Source: Streptomyces graminofaciens
GTDB lineage: Bacteria > Actinomycetota > Actinomycetes > Streptomycetales > Streptomycetaceae
Length of the DNA stretch: 64,000 nucleotides
Direction of reading: 5' to 3'
Assembly (NCBI RefSeq): GCF_030294945.1
Contig: NZ_AP018448.1
Coordinates: forward strand, 2,294,001-2,358,000
Shown here piece after piece: positions 36,647 to 45,121 of the stretch. Every line of letters starts with the position of its first letter. Within the stretch, counting starts at the first letter, position 1. A program made the position numbers and the translations under genes. A model generated the notes under the pieces. The model saw only the letters and a program-made list of their open reading frames with translations. It was not told the DNA's origin and did no database searches.

Positions 36647-37530
36647 TCCCTCGCGTACACACCCGCAGCCCGTACGCCACGGAAGCGCTGACCGAGGCCC
36701 TCGGACGTCCCGTGTCCGATCAGGAGGGACTGACCGGGCACACGGTGGTCGCCCACTGGCCGGGCCTGGCCCCTGTCGCCCCTGACGACGAGCAGCAGCT
36801 CTGGACATCGCAGGATTGGGCGGACCACCTGGACACGCCGTCGTGGGAGTACCCCCGCGCCACGAGTCCCCGGAAGGACCGATTCGCCATCTGGCACGCC
36901 GACGTGCGTCTCGCCCTCGGCGACCGCCAGCTCACCGGCCCGGAGTGGTCCGAGATCGCGCACCGGCTCGCTCGCGCCGTCGGCATCGCCACGCCCGGCG
37001 ACACGCGGAGCTGCCGCTGGATCGCAGTGCAGGCTCAGCCCCGGCGCCTCGATCTGATCGCCAACCTCATCCTTCCCAACGGCACGTGGACTTCCCAGCC
37101 CGGCCTGCTCCTCCGGCTGGCGGCGGAGTGCCGGCGGCTGGAGACGGCCCTCAGCCTCCTTGGGCCCTTGCCTGCCCGGTCCTCGCCGCACGCCGCCGCT
37201 CTCCCGGCCGCCGTGCACTCGGCTGCCGAGACGACGGGGCAGCTTGCCGAGCTGCTGCACCAGCTCGCCGATGAGGCCACCGGGCCGCTGGTCACCGGGC
37301 GCGGCCTCGTCGAGTACGCGGCGCACCGTCTCGGCGCCCTTCCCCACGCCTACGGTCCCGCCATGGAACACCAGCTGGGATGGATCGCCCGCCGCCTGTA
37401 CGGCATCCAGCAGGACCTCGACGCCGTTGTCGCAGACCTGGCTGCCACGCCTGACCGGACAGCTCAGCCACCCGCGCTGCCTGTCCCGCGGCCTCCGACC
37501 GCATCTGCTCGTACTCGTTCAACTCCCTAG
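36643..37530 (+). CDS. Relaxase-like protein lacking the histidine motif
   Basis: A 295-residue protein. Residues about 75-165 follow the pattern of Streptomyces relaxases: MIPRVHTRS at the start, then IWHADVRLALGDRQLTG, EWSEIAHRLARAVGIA and CRWIAVQAQPRRLDLIANLI. In active relaxases the last segment carries the metal-binding His cluster (HADDHIHI type); here it reads QAQPRRLDLI, with no His. The C-terminal half is helical. I infer a degenerate or repurposed relaxase, perhaps DNA- or partner-binding. No other relaxase is seen in the window. Confidence 0.5.
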   Translation: MIPRVHTRSPYATEALTEALGRPVSDQEGLTGHTVVAHWPGLAPVAPDDEQQLWTSQDWADHLDTPSWEYPRATSPRKDRFAIWHADVRLALGDRQLTGPEWSEIAHRLARAVGIATPGDTRSCRWIAVQAQPRRLDLIANLILPNGTWTSQPGLLLRLAAECRRLETALSLLGPLPARSSPHAAALPAAVHSAAETTGQLAELLHQLADEATGPLVTGRGLVEYAAHRLGALPHAYGPAMEHQLGWIARRLYGIQQDLDAVVADLAATPDRTAQPPALPVPRPPTASARTRSTP

Positions 37531-37545
37531 AAAGTTCCTGCCCCT

Positions 37546-38246
37546 TTGGCCCTGGCCGACCGTCTGTTGACTCTCCGGCGCAATGTTCATTCCGGCGAAG
37601 TCCTTGCCCGCGGAGGAGATCCCGAAGCCCACAGCATCCTGGAGCGCACCGGGTTCGTCCTCGTCGCCCGGCTCCACGAGCGCTACCACCGCCTGCCCGC
37701 CTCGACGAGGCCGAGAAGCAGCGGATCGCCACCCGCGCGGTAGCCCGGCTGCGTGCGGTGAACTACCACGTCGACTGCGACGAGGCGTTCGACACCGACC
37801 ACCGGGAACCGTACTACCGGCCCCTCGGCGCCCAGGTCGCACACCTCGCCGATCGTCTCCGCGAGGCGACCACGACCGACGAGGCCGCCGACATCCTCAC
37901 CGAGTTGACCGCCACCCACGACGGCATCCTGACCGCCCTCGGCGACGTACTCGTCGCGGCAGCCGACTTCTTCGAAGGACTCGGCCAACCTTCCGACCAG
38001 TACACCGCCCGGCGTCTGCGCTACCTCGCCGAGGAACGGTTGCGGATCGTCCGGTCCGACCTCGCGCACACCCGCACCGACCTCGTCGGCCGGCACACGC
38101 CCCACCCCGGCCGGCGGCCGTGCACGGCCGAGACCGGCCCCGGCGAGACGGAAGCCTCCGCCGTCTGCGCCTGCCCGCCACCCCGCATCCCCACCAGCCT
38201 CAGTCCCCTCCCCACCGCGCCGGTCCCCACCAGCCGCCGGAGATGA
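37546..38246 (+). pseudogene. AGF-domain plus helical-bundle protein with a frameshift
   Basis: Starts at TTG 37546: NVHSGEVLARGGDPEAHSIL, ERTGFVLVARLHERYHRLP. At about 37700 the frame changes. The conserved continuation DEAEKQRIATRAVARLRAV, NYHVDCDEAFDTD and the helical part (ADILTELTATHDGILTALGDVL) lie in another frame, to the stop at 38246. A one-base deletion in CCCGCCTCGACG explains it. The corrected protein has about 233 residues. The function is unknown. Confidence 0.7.
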
Positions 38247-38273
38247 CCCTCCTGTCCCTTCCCGAGGAGACCT

Positions 38274-39023
38274 TTGCACGCCCCCGATGACTCTCTCGCC
38301 TCCTTCGCCGCCGTCCTCGCCGGCGAACTGCCCGGCCAGTGGAGCAGCCAGTACCACCCCGACCGCGGAGATAACGACCACGACGAACTGGCCGTCGATG
38401 TCTGGGACATGGACCAGGTCGCCGATGCCATGGCCGAGTACAGCCTCGACCACTGCGCGGTCCTGACCCGGCACGTGGACGGCACGCGGCTGTTCGTCAT
38501 GGACCGCAAGGGCCACGACGACGGCTTCCTCATCGCCGCCATGGCGCCCAAGGACCTGCCCATCGAGGCGTTCCGCGACGTTCGCGAGCCCGACGGCATC
38601 GCCGTCGACGCGGACCCCTTCCACGCCGCCAAGCACGTCCGGCTGCGCCTGCTGCCCCGCTACGACCAGGCCCTCGCCCAGGTACGGGACAACGCCTCCC
38701 GCCTTGCTGCGGACCTGGCCGACGAGCAGCGCGTCGTGATGACCTGGTCCGGCGAGGACCTCGTCGTCGCCAAGCCCGATCGCGACGACATCGCCCGGGC
38801 CCTGACCGAATACGGCTTCACCTTCGACACAAGCCGGAACGTGTTTGTACTGTCCGACGGCGACTCAGCCCGGGTGGCCGCGTCCGTCCGCGCAGCCGGC
38901 CACCGTCTGTCCGAGCTGGGTGTCGGCGTCCTCCTGTCCCGCCCGACAGGCCGGGCCGCGCTGGACATCACACCTGCCCAGCGGCCCGCCCCGCCGACTC
39001 CAGCCCCGCACCGAACCCGGTGA
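38274..39023 (+). CDS. Paralogue family P hypothetical protein
   Basis: A 249-residue protein from TTG 38274 (GAGGAG upstream). It shares LAGELPGQW, the REPDGIAVDADPFHAA block and RLRLLPRYDQALAQVRDNA with the protein at 8387, and the C-terminal domain (YGFTFDTSRNVFVLSDGD) as well. The function is unknown. The stop overlaps the next GTG. Confidence 0.7.
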   Translation: MHAPDDSLASFAAVLAGELPGQWSSQYHPDRGDNDHDELAVDVWDMDQVADAMAEYSLDHCAVLTRHVDGTRLFVMDRKGHDDGFLIAAMAPKDLPIEAFRDVREPDGIAVDADPFHAAKHVRLRLLPRYDQALAQVRDNASRLAADLADEQRVVMTWSGEDLVVAKPDRDDIARALTEYGFTFDTSRNVFVLSDGDSARVAASVRAAGHRLSELGVGVLLSRPTGRAALDITPAQRPAPPTPAPHRTR

Positions 39024-39679
39024 CAGGCCGGGCCCCTGGTGGCGCGCCGGAGTTCTTCGTCCTCAGCTACATCACCATCACCCGCGATCCGCGCACGCAG
39101 CTCGTCGTCGCCATCGGCGGCGACGAACCCGCGGCCGGCATTCTCCAGACGGCCGGAGGATTCATCGACGCCCCCGGCCCTCGCGGCCCCTATCACCGCC
39201 AGCCCCACACCATGGCTGTCGACGAGCAGCGCACCGGCGCCACCGCCGCGGCCCTGGCTTTGCTACAGGCTGGCTACAGCGTCCACCTCGACCCCGCCCT
39301 CAACACCCTGAGCAGGCGGGACGAGGACCGGGAGGCCGCCCACCGCTACCTGGACCACCTCGCCGAACGCGCCCGCAACGCCAGCGGCGGCCACGAACTG
39401 GCCTCCATCCTCACCGAGATCGTCGCTCCCGACGACGGTGTGCTGCCCCGCCTGCGCGACATCCTGGTGTCTCTCTGGACGCGTTGGGACGACCGCCTCC
39501 ACGACGCCGGACGCCCAGCGGCCCCCGCCGAGCAGCTGATCGACACGGTCAACGGCCTGTCCCGCCACGCCCAGCGGCTCCAAGACATCCGCAACCAGGC
39601 CGCCCGAATCCCGGCATCTGCTCCATCCCCCGGCACCACGGCCAAGCCCGTCCCCGCGGCGCCCGGCCGGAGCCGCTGA
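39020..39679 (+). CDS. AGF-type plus helical hypothetical protein
   Basis: A 219-residue protein: an N-terminal small domain (AAGILQTAGGFIDAPG; AAALALLQAGYSVHLDPAL), then a helical part (ASILTEIVAPDDGVLPRLRDIL) that mirrors the corrected product of 37546. The start overlaps the upstream stop. The function is unknown. Confidence 0.65.
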   Translation: MTGRAPGGAPEFFVLSYITITRDPRTQLVVAIGGDEPAAGILQTAGGFIDAPGPRGPYHRQPHTMAVDEQRTGATAAALALLQAGYSVHLDPALNTLSRRDEDREAAHRYLDHLAERARNASGGHELASILTEIVAPDDGVLPRLRDILVSLWTRWDDRLHDAGRPAAPAEQLIDTVNGLSRHAQRLQDIRNQAARIPASAPSPGTTAKPVPAAPGRSR

Positions 39680-39712
39680 CCGCCCCTCTTCCGCCATAGG
39701 AGCATCCACCCG

Positions 39713-40114
39713 ATGGGTAACCGTGCCGCCGACGAAGGCACCGACGTCGAGATCTACCGCAAGCCCCTGACCGACACCGTCCACGCCGACACCCCCACCG
39801 GCGCCCCCGAACAACTCCTTGCCCTGCTCGACCGGCTCGGCTTCGAACGCAATACCGTCTCGCCCGCAGGCACCGCGGGCCCGACCTACGCCTGGCACGA
39901 GGCCCCGAGCCACATCAGCGAGGACGAGAAGAGGCGACTGGCCACCCGCGCCGTCCCCCCACTGCTCGCGGCCGGATACGTGGTCCACATCCCCGACTAC
40001 CTCTTCGACCAAGCCGCCTACCTCAGCGCCGCAGACGAACTCCGCACCCAGCGAGCGGCACCGGCCACCGCTTCGCCCGCGACGACCGCCCGGCCCCGCC
40101 GTACGCGTGGCTGA
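39713..40114 (+). CDS. AGF-type small protein
   Basis: A 133-residue protein containing LLDRLGFERNTVSPAG, YAWHEAPSHISEDEKRRLATRAVPPLLAAGYVVHIPDYL, matching the small domain of 28769 and 37546. It has an ordinary ATG start after AGGAG. The function is unknown. Confidence 0.65.
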   Translation: MGNRAADEGTDVEIYRKPLTDTVHADTPTGAPEQLLALLDRLGFERNTVSPAGTAGPTYAWHEAPSHISEDEKRRLATRAVPPLLAAGYVVHIPDYLFDQAAYLSAADELRTQRAAPATASPATTARPRRTRG

Positions 40115-40157
40115 ATCACCCCCGCCCTCGGCCCGTCCCACAGGAGTCCACGCCCCG

Positions 40158-40934
40158 GTGCCCCAACGTCCGCCGCAGGCCGTCCCGTATGTCCTGGCCG
40201 CGCCCGGCTACCTCGCCGGCGGCGGCGACTGGGAACACCTGACCGAACTGCTGCTGCACGGCCACGGCTGGCGCAACGTGTCCACAATCGGCCAGCACAC
40301 CGCCCTGGCCAGCCCCGACGGACGCCTCCACGTCATCCTCAACCGACGCGCGGACTGGACCTGGACCCTGCACGCCACCACCCCTGACGGGCAGGACTGG
40401 GCAGTGCTCCTCGGCGCGCACATACCCGTCGAGTACATCACCGCCATGGTCAACGCCCTGCTCCAGCCACCGCCCACCGGCGACCGGGCGGTCCTCGACC
40501 CGTTGCGTGCAGCGGGCTGGACCGAGCAGGCCACCAGTCCCGGGGCCTCGGCCGTGTCACCGGACGGCCTGGTCCACTTCACCGAGGAACCCGCTCACCC
40601 CAGCGCACCAAGACCCTGGCGCGCCGCCTGCACCGTCAACGGGTACCGGTGGTGGACAGCCACCTTCAGCACCCGCACCCCGCCCGACATCGTCACCGCG
40701 TTCACCCGCAGCCTCGCCAGCGACGATCCGCTGCCGCGGATGGCCATCGGAACACCTCTGTACGGCTGCGGGCCCTACACCCGTCTCACCCCGACACCAC
40801 ACACGTATGAAGACGAGCAGGCGCTGCTCAAGGCCCGGATCGCCGACGTCCGCAGCCGCCGCGTCACCGGCCCAGGCACCGCCACACCGCCGCCGAACCC
40901 CATCGGACGCACGCCGGCCACCCGCACGCGGTGA
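40158..40934 (+). CDS. DUF317-like protein
   Basis: A 258-residue protein with two tandem halves of the DUF317 type. The first starts GYLAGGGDWEHLTELLLHGHGW and ends AHIPVEYITAMVNALL. The second starts LRAAGWTEQATSPG and ends STRTPPDIVTAFTRSLAS. Related proteins lie at 41593, 42838 and 44321. The function is unknown, though the family is almost confined to Streptomyces and often found on mobile DNA. The start is GTG 40158 after CAGGAG. Confidence 0.75.
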   Translation: MPQRPPQAVPYVLAAPGYLAGGGDWEHLTELLLHGHGWRNVSTIGQHTALASPDGRLHVILNRRADWTWTLHATTPDGQDWAVLLGAHIPVEYITAMVNALLQPPPTGDRAVLDPLRAAGWTEQATSPGASAVSPDGLVHFTEEPAHPSAPRPWRAACTVNGYRWWTATFSTRTPPDIVTAFTRSLASDDPLPRMAIGTPLYGCGPYTRLTPTPHTYEDEQALLKARIADVRSRRVTGPGTATPPPNPIGRTPATRTR

Positions 40935-40986
40935 GCCTCACCCCTCTCGTCGACGTGCACCGCACCACCCCGTTCAGGAGATTTCC

Positions 40987-41178
40987 GTACCCCGCACCTC
41001 CCCTCGCCCCACGCCACCGCCGATCACCGCCGAGCGCCGGCCTCGTCTGGCCGTCTTCCTCTTCCGCCGCTACCTGCGCGCCTGCATCGTGCGCGCCCCC
41101 GCCCAGGCCCATCAGCTTGCCGGAGGGCGGCCCGAGGCCGCGCTGGATGAATCCCGGCGCCTCGGCCACCACACCTGA
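40987..41178 (+). CDS. Small basic protein with a non-standard start
   Basis: A 63-residue frame (VPRTSPRPTPPPITAERRP... then VFLFRRYLRACIVRAP and HQLAGGRPEAALDESRRLG). GGAG at 40977-40980 points to codon GTA 40987, at the right spacing but not a normal start. The nearest normal starts are lower down or in other frames. The second half looks like real protein. The function is unknown. Confidence 0.4.
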   Translation, partial: VPRTSPRPTPPPITAERRPRLAVFLFRRYLRACIVRAPAQAHQLAGGRPEAALDESRRLGHHT

Positions 41179-41206
41179 CCCCCACCCGTCTGCCTCCAGG
41201 AGGCCC

Positions 41207-41596
41207 GTGACCGACCCGCCCCTCCACTCCGTCCCCCACGCCCGCGCGATCGCCGAACAGCTCGGCCAGCTCACCAGGCAGCTCGCGCTCGCCCCACCGC
41301 GCGAGGCCGCCCACATCCTCGCCACCGTCCTCGACCGCGACGTCGGCATCCTCGGCCACTTCACCCAACTGATGGCCACCGGCTCCCAGTTCGCCAAACG
41401 CACCTCCGAGCAAGACATCCTCCCGCCCGAGGTCTGGCTCGCTGTCGGCCGCGCCGCCAACGAACTCCACGACATCGGCCTCGACCTCGACGAACACACT
41501 GAAGCCCTCGACGCCCTCGCCAGCGCCGTGGCACCAGCTCCCACGACAGCGCCGAAACCGGTGCCGACCGCCATGGTCGTGAGGAGACGCCGGTGA
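41207..41596 (+). CDS. Helical-bundle paralogue H
   Basis: A 129-residue helical protein: QLGQLTRQLALAPPREAAHILATVL, DRDVGILGHFTQLMATG and ANELHDIGLDLDEHTEAL. It belongs with the proteins at 9190 and 42467. The GTG start follows AGGAGG. The end overlaps the next GTG, coupling it to a DUF317 gene; the same helical/DUF317 alternation repeats downstream. Confidence 0.7.
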   Translation: MTDPPLHSVPHARAIAEQLGQLTRQLALAPPREAAHILATVLDRDVGILGHFTQLMATGSQFAKRTSEQDILPPEVWLAVGRAANELHDIGLDLDEHTEALDALASAVAPAPTTAPKPVPTAMVVRRRR

Positions 41597-42408
41597 GCAG
41601 GAAACAGTGGACCGGCTGGCGCACACCACGCGCCGGAGGCGAACAGGCCGAGCAGCACTACCTCATCGAACCCCGTCATCTCGCCGGCGGCGGCAACCTC
41701 GGCCACGTCACCGAGTTCCTGCGCGCCTCCGGCTGGAAGGACTCCTCCCACCAAGGCGGCCCGTTCGTCTTCGACAGCCCCGACCGCACGATCCGTATCG
41801 GCTACGACCCGCACACCCAGCCTGGCGGCTGGACCATCTCCGGCAAGGCCGCCGGTGCTCAGCCGGCGTGGCATGCCACCTTCGGCCGGCAGACCCCGGT
41901 GGAGATCGTGGCCGGCGTCACCGACGCCCTCACCCGCCCCCGCTCCGCACACGCACCCAACGCCTGGGCTCCGCTGGAGCAACAGGGCTGGACCAGTGAG
42001 CGCGGCGAGGACCAGTCGTTCACCGCCGTCCATCCCGGCCGCGACACCTGGCTGCAGTACCGTCCCGGCGAGCGCGGCCAGGACCTGTGGTGGGCCGGGG
42101 CCCGCACGGAACACGGGCAGACCTGGGACGCGGTGTTCACCCCCACCACCCCGCTGCATCTCATCGAGGCATTCGCCACGGCGCTGGCCGACCCGCAACC
42201 GGTGATGCGACCGCGCGGACATGTCCCGCCCACGAGCCGGGTCCGCACCACGTCCGTCTCGGTGCTGCCCTCCCAGCTCTCCGCCTGGCAGCAGGCCCGT
42301 ATCACCGCCGCCCGCGCCGCTACCTGGGCCCGCTTCGCCACCACCGGCGCCCGCAAGCCGTCCCGCACCGCGGGCCCGTACGCCACCGCCGGTGGCCGAC
42401 GCCGCTGA
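41593..42408 (+). CDS. DUF317-like protein
   Basis: A 271-residue protein with the opening IEPRHLAGGGNLGHVTEFLRASGW and the repeated half-end FGRQTPVEIVAGVTDALTRP / FTPTTPLHLIEAFATALADP. This is the two-repeat DUF317 layout. The tail is Arg/Ala-rich and basic. The function is unknown. Confidence 0.8.
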   Translation: MSRKQWTGWRTPRAGGEQAEQHYLIEPRHLAGGGNLGHVTEFLRASGWKDSSHQGGPFVFDSPDRTIRIGYDPHTQPGGWTISGKAAGAQPAWHATFGRQTPVEIVAGVTDALTRPRSAHAPNAWAPLEQQGWTSERGEDQSFTAVHPGRDTWLQYRPGERGQDLWWAGARTEHGQTWDAVFTPTTPLHLIEAFATALADPQPVMRPRGHVPPTSRVRTTSVSVLPSQLSAWQQARITAARAATWARFATTGARKPSRTAGPYATAGGRRR

Positions 42409-42466
42409 CCCGCCTCGGGCAGCCCTCGCCAGGCGCCCGTTTCCCACCCCCACGCACGAGGAAGTT

Positions 42467-42847
42467 ATGACCGACCTGACCTTTGACGACGCCCTCACCA
42501 CCGAAGATATCCACAGGGCTGTCCACAGCCTGGCCCGGCTCACCGACCATCTGCGCACCGGCCCGGAGAACACCGAAGCCGCCGCTCTGCTCGCCCCGCT
42601 CGTCCACGCCGCCCCCGCCCTCATCGACACCGTCGCCCAGGTCCTGCGTGAGGTCTCCCGGCTCCTGGCCCAGCACGCCGACGTCCCGTGGGACGCGACC
42701 GTGACCGACCTGGTGCGCGAGTATCTCGACGCCGCCACGGCCGTCGATCAGCTGCGCAACCCGCTCAGCAAGACACTGAGCCTGCTGGAACAGGCCCCGA
42801 TCCGTACCGTGCACGGCGATGGCGGGGGGAGCGGTCCATGCCGGTGA
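42467..42847 (+). CDS. Helical-bundle paralogue H
   Basis: A 126-residue helical protein (HSLARLTDHLRTGPENTEAA, LLAPLVHAAPALIDTVAQVL). ATG 42467 lies after GAGGAAG. It overlaps the following DUF317 gene by ten bases. The function is unknown. Confidence 0.7.
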   Translation: MTDLTFDDALTTEDIHRAVHSLARLTDHLRTGPENTEAAALLAPLVHAAPALIDTVAQVLREVSRLLAQHADVPWDATVTDLVREYLDAATAVDQLRNPLSKTLSLLEQAPIRTVHGDGGGSGPCR

Positions 42848-43704
42848 CCGAGCGACAGTTGGCCGGCTTCCGACGCGACCACGAGTCGACGATCCTGCAT
42901 TCCACCAGTCCCCGGCACCTCGCGGGTCCCGGTGACGCCCGCCACGTCACCCACGCCCTGCTCGCCGCCGGCTGGACCATCACCTCCGACCCGGCTTCCC
43001 CCGAGACTGAGGTCACCAGCCCCGACCTGCAGGCCCGGCTGCAAGCCGCACCCCAGTTCAACCCGTCCGGCAGCTGGTGGCGCCTCACGGTCGAGCCGCC
43101 CAACTCCCGTAGTTGGTATGCCTCGTTCACCCAGCAGGTCCCGGCCGAGATCCTGGCCGGACTCACCGACACGCTCCTCACCCCTGCCCCTGCGGACCGG
43201 CCCGATCCGTGGGACCTCTTCCGCACAGCGGGCTGGAGCGTCACCCAGAGCGAGAACGGAACCGGCTTCGAGGCCCGCTCGCTCGACCGGCGGGTGGTCG
43301 TTGAATACAGCCGCCCCTACGACGACGAGATCTCCTCCTCGTTCTCCTGGCGGATCCGCACCCGGGAGTACCCCGCCGAAGCCGCCGAGTCCGCTTTCGA
43401 CGGTCGCCCTGTCTGGAGCGGCTGGCTCGACGGACACGCCCCCGCGCAGGCCATCGCCGGCTTCATCGCCGCCTTGACCAGCGCCGAACCGCTGCTGCGC
43501 GGCTGGGGCCGGCACAACTGGCACCACGACGTCCAGCACGAGCGAACCAGCCGGACCGGCACGGATGTCGCCGACGCTCACCAGCAGCGCCTCAAGCACG
43601 TCCAGGCCCAGGTCCGCGCCGCGCGACGCCGTCAGCGGCTGGACACCGCCCCCTCCTCGGCTTACGTCGGCGCCTCCAACTCCTCGGCGGCTCGCACCCG
43701 ATGA
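42838..43704 (+). CDS. DUF317 protein
   Basis: A 288-residue protein with the clearest DUF317 pattern: SPRHLAGPGDARHVTHALLAAGW, WWRLTVEPPNSRSWYASF and VPAEILAGLTDTLLTP, repeated in the second half (LFRTAGWSVTQSENG; GHAPAQAIAGFIAALTSAEP). The function is unknown. The end overlaps the next ATG. Confidence 0.85.
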   Translation: MPVTERQLAGFRRDHESTILHSTSPRHLAGPGDARHVTHALLAAGWTITSDPASPETEVTSPDLQARLQAAPQFNPSGSWWRLTVEPPNSRSWYASFTQQVPAEILAGLTDTLLTPAPADRPDPWDLFRTAGWSVTQSENGTGFEARSLDRRVVVEYSRPYDDEISSSFSWRIRTREYPAEAAESAFDGRPVWSGWLDGHAPAQAIAGFIAALTSAEPLLRGWGRHNWHHDVQHERTSRTGTDVADAHQQRLKHVQAQVRAARRRQRLDTAPSSAYVGASNSSAARTR

Positions 43705-44315
43705 CTGATGAAAGACCCCCTGTGGCCTCCCCACCCTCCCCTCCGAGCGTCATCCACCAGCAGCGCCTCGACCAGCTCGCCGCGTTCCTCCACACCGGCG
43801 AACAGATCCTCGCCGCGTGGGACGCCTACTCCGAGGAGCACACCGACCCCGACAGCTGGCCGTACGACGACGAGTCCTACGGGCGGCGCGCCGCCCGCCG
43901 CGACGCCGACACGTGGGTCGCCGCCGCACAGATCCGCCCCTTCGCCCGCGAGCTGGTCTCCACCGCCGAAGTCCAGCTCCAGCAGCTCCCCGCCCGGGCC
44001 GTCCAGTCCCACTGGCCGTGGCACCTGGCGGGCGCCGAAGACGCCCTCGACCAGCTCGACGCCTTCGAGGAGGACTATCGCGCCCGCCTCGACGACCTGC
44101 CGCCCTCCGCCCGGCCGGGGACAGAGGCATACGACGACCTCATCGACGCCCGCAACGCAGAGGCATGGCACGCGCTCAACGAGCTGGCCCTGCACGCCCC
44201 CGTGATCCTCGCCATTCACACGACGACCCAACGCACCCCGCCTCGTCTGGAGGCCGTCGCACCTCGACCCGCTCCAACGGCTCCCGCTGCCGCGACGCCC
44301 GTGGCACGGAGGTGA
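43701..44315 (+). CDS. Helical protein
   Basis: A 204-residue, acidic, helical protein (QQRLDQLAAFLHTGEQILAAW; AAQIRPFARELVSTAEVQLQQL; EDALDQLDAFEEDYRARLDDL). It is coupled on both sides to DUF317 genes. It is distantly like the helical-bundle group. The function is unknown. Confidence 0.65.
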   Translation: MTDERPPVASPPSPPSVIHQQRLDQLAAFLHTGEQILAAWDAYSEEHTDPDSWPYDDESYGRRAARRDADTWVAAAQIRPFARELVSTAEVQLQQLPARAVQSHWPWHLAGAEDALDQLDAFEEDYRARLDDLPPSARPGTEAYDDLIDARNAEAWHALNELALHAPVILAIHTTTQRTPPRLEAVAPRPAPTAPAAATPVARR

Positions 44316-44320
44316 GCCGC

Positions 44321-45088
44321 ATGCGTTTCCTGCCTCACGATGCGGCCGACGAACTCCTCGTCACCCCACCCTGCCTGGCCGGGGGCGGGGACCCGCGCTG
44401 GGTCACCGTGGCCCTCCACCAGGCCGGGGGATGGCGCTACAACCACACCCCGCTCTCCCCGATCGTCCATCTGGTCCGGCCCGACCAGCAGGCCGAGCTG
44501 AGCCTGTACCCGGACCCGGACGAGCCGTGGTGGACGATCCTCCACGCCCCCACCGACGAACAACCCGCCTGGTACGCCCGGTTCGGGGCGCGCATCCCGG
44601 TGGAGATCCTCGCCGCGTTCACCGACGCCCTCACCGAGCCCGCCCCCGAAGCGGCGGCGAGTGATCCCTTCGAGATCCTGTACGCGGCCCGCTGGCTGGA
44701 ACACTCCGACGTCTCGGCCTCGTCCCCCGACAGCCCCGTCCGGGTCGAGCGCGCCGACCAGGGGCAAGGCAGCTGGTTCGTCACCACCTCCCTGCCCGGC
44801 GACCCCGACACGGTGATCTGGCGCGCCCACCTCGGCGCCGACACCCCGCTCCACCTGGTCGCCGCCTTCACCAGCGCCCTCACCGACCCCGCACCGCTGC
44901 GCCGCGACCCGCTCGCCCTCCCCTTCCAGACTCGTCCCCACCTGCGGACGGCCCCCGCGCCGACGGGCCCGCCGGACGGGCTGGATCCGCTGGAGCAGCG
45001 CGTCCAAGACCTCGCCGCCCGCCGCCGGCGTGGCGCGCCCTCGCTGCCGCCGCGTCGGCCGCAGCCGCCACCGCGCCGTACGCGCTGA
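44321..45088 (+). CDS. DUF317-like protein
   Basis: A 255-residue protein with two DUF317 halves: TPPCLAGGGDPRWVTVALHQAGGW, ARFGARIPVEILAAFTDALTEP, then LYAARWLEHSDVSASSPDS and LGADTPLHLVAAFTSALTDP. ATG 44321 is eight bases from GGAGG. GTG 44312, overlapping the upstream stop, is an alternative. The function is unknown. Confidence 0.8.
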   Translation: MRFLPHDAADELLVTPPCLAGGGDPRWVTVALHQAGGWRYNHTPLSPIVHLVRPDQQAELSLYPDPDEPWWTILHAPTDEQPAWYARFGARIPVEILAAFTDALTEPAPEAAASDPFEILYAARWLEHSDVSASSPDSPVRVERADQGQGSWFVTTSLPGDPDTVIWRAHLGADTPLHLVAAFTSALTDPAPLRRDPLALPFQTRPHLRTAPAPTGPPDGLDPLEQRVQDLAARRRRGAPSLPPRRPQPPPRRTR

Positions 45089-45121
45089 CCCGGCCACACC
45101 CCTCACTCCGGAATCCTGCCC

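Noticed and set aside
40864..42738. Minus-strand frame of 624 codons over the DUF317 region
   Set aside because: Composition is biased to Ser, Gly, Arg and Trp with no motif. The plus-strand genes explain the sequence.
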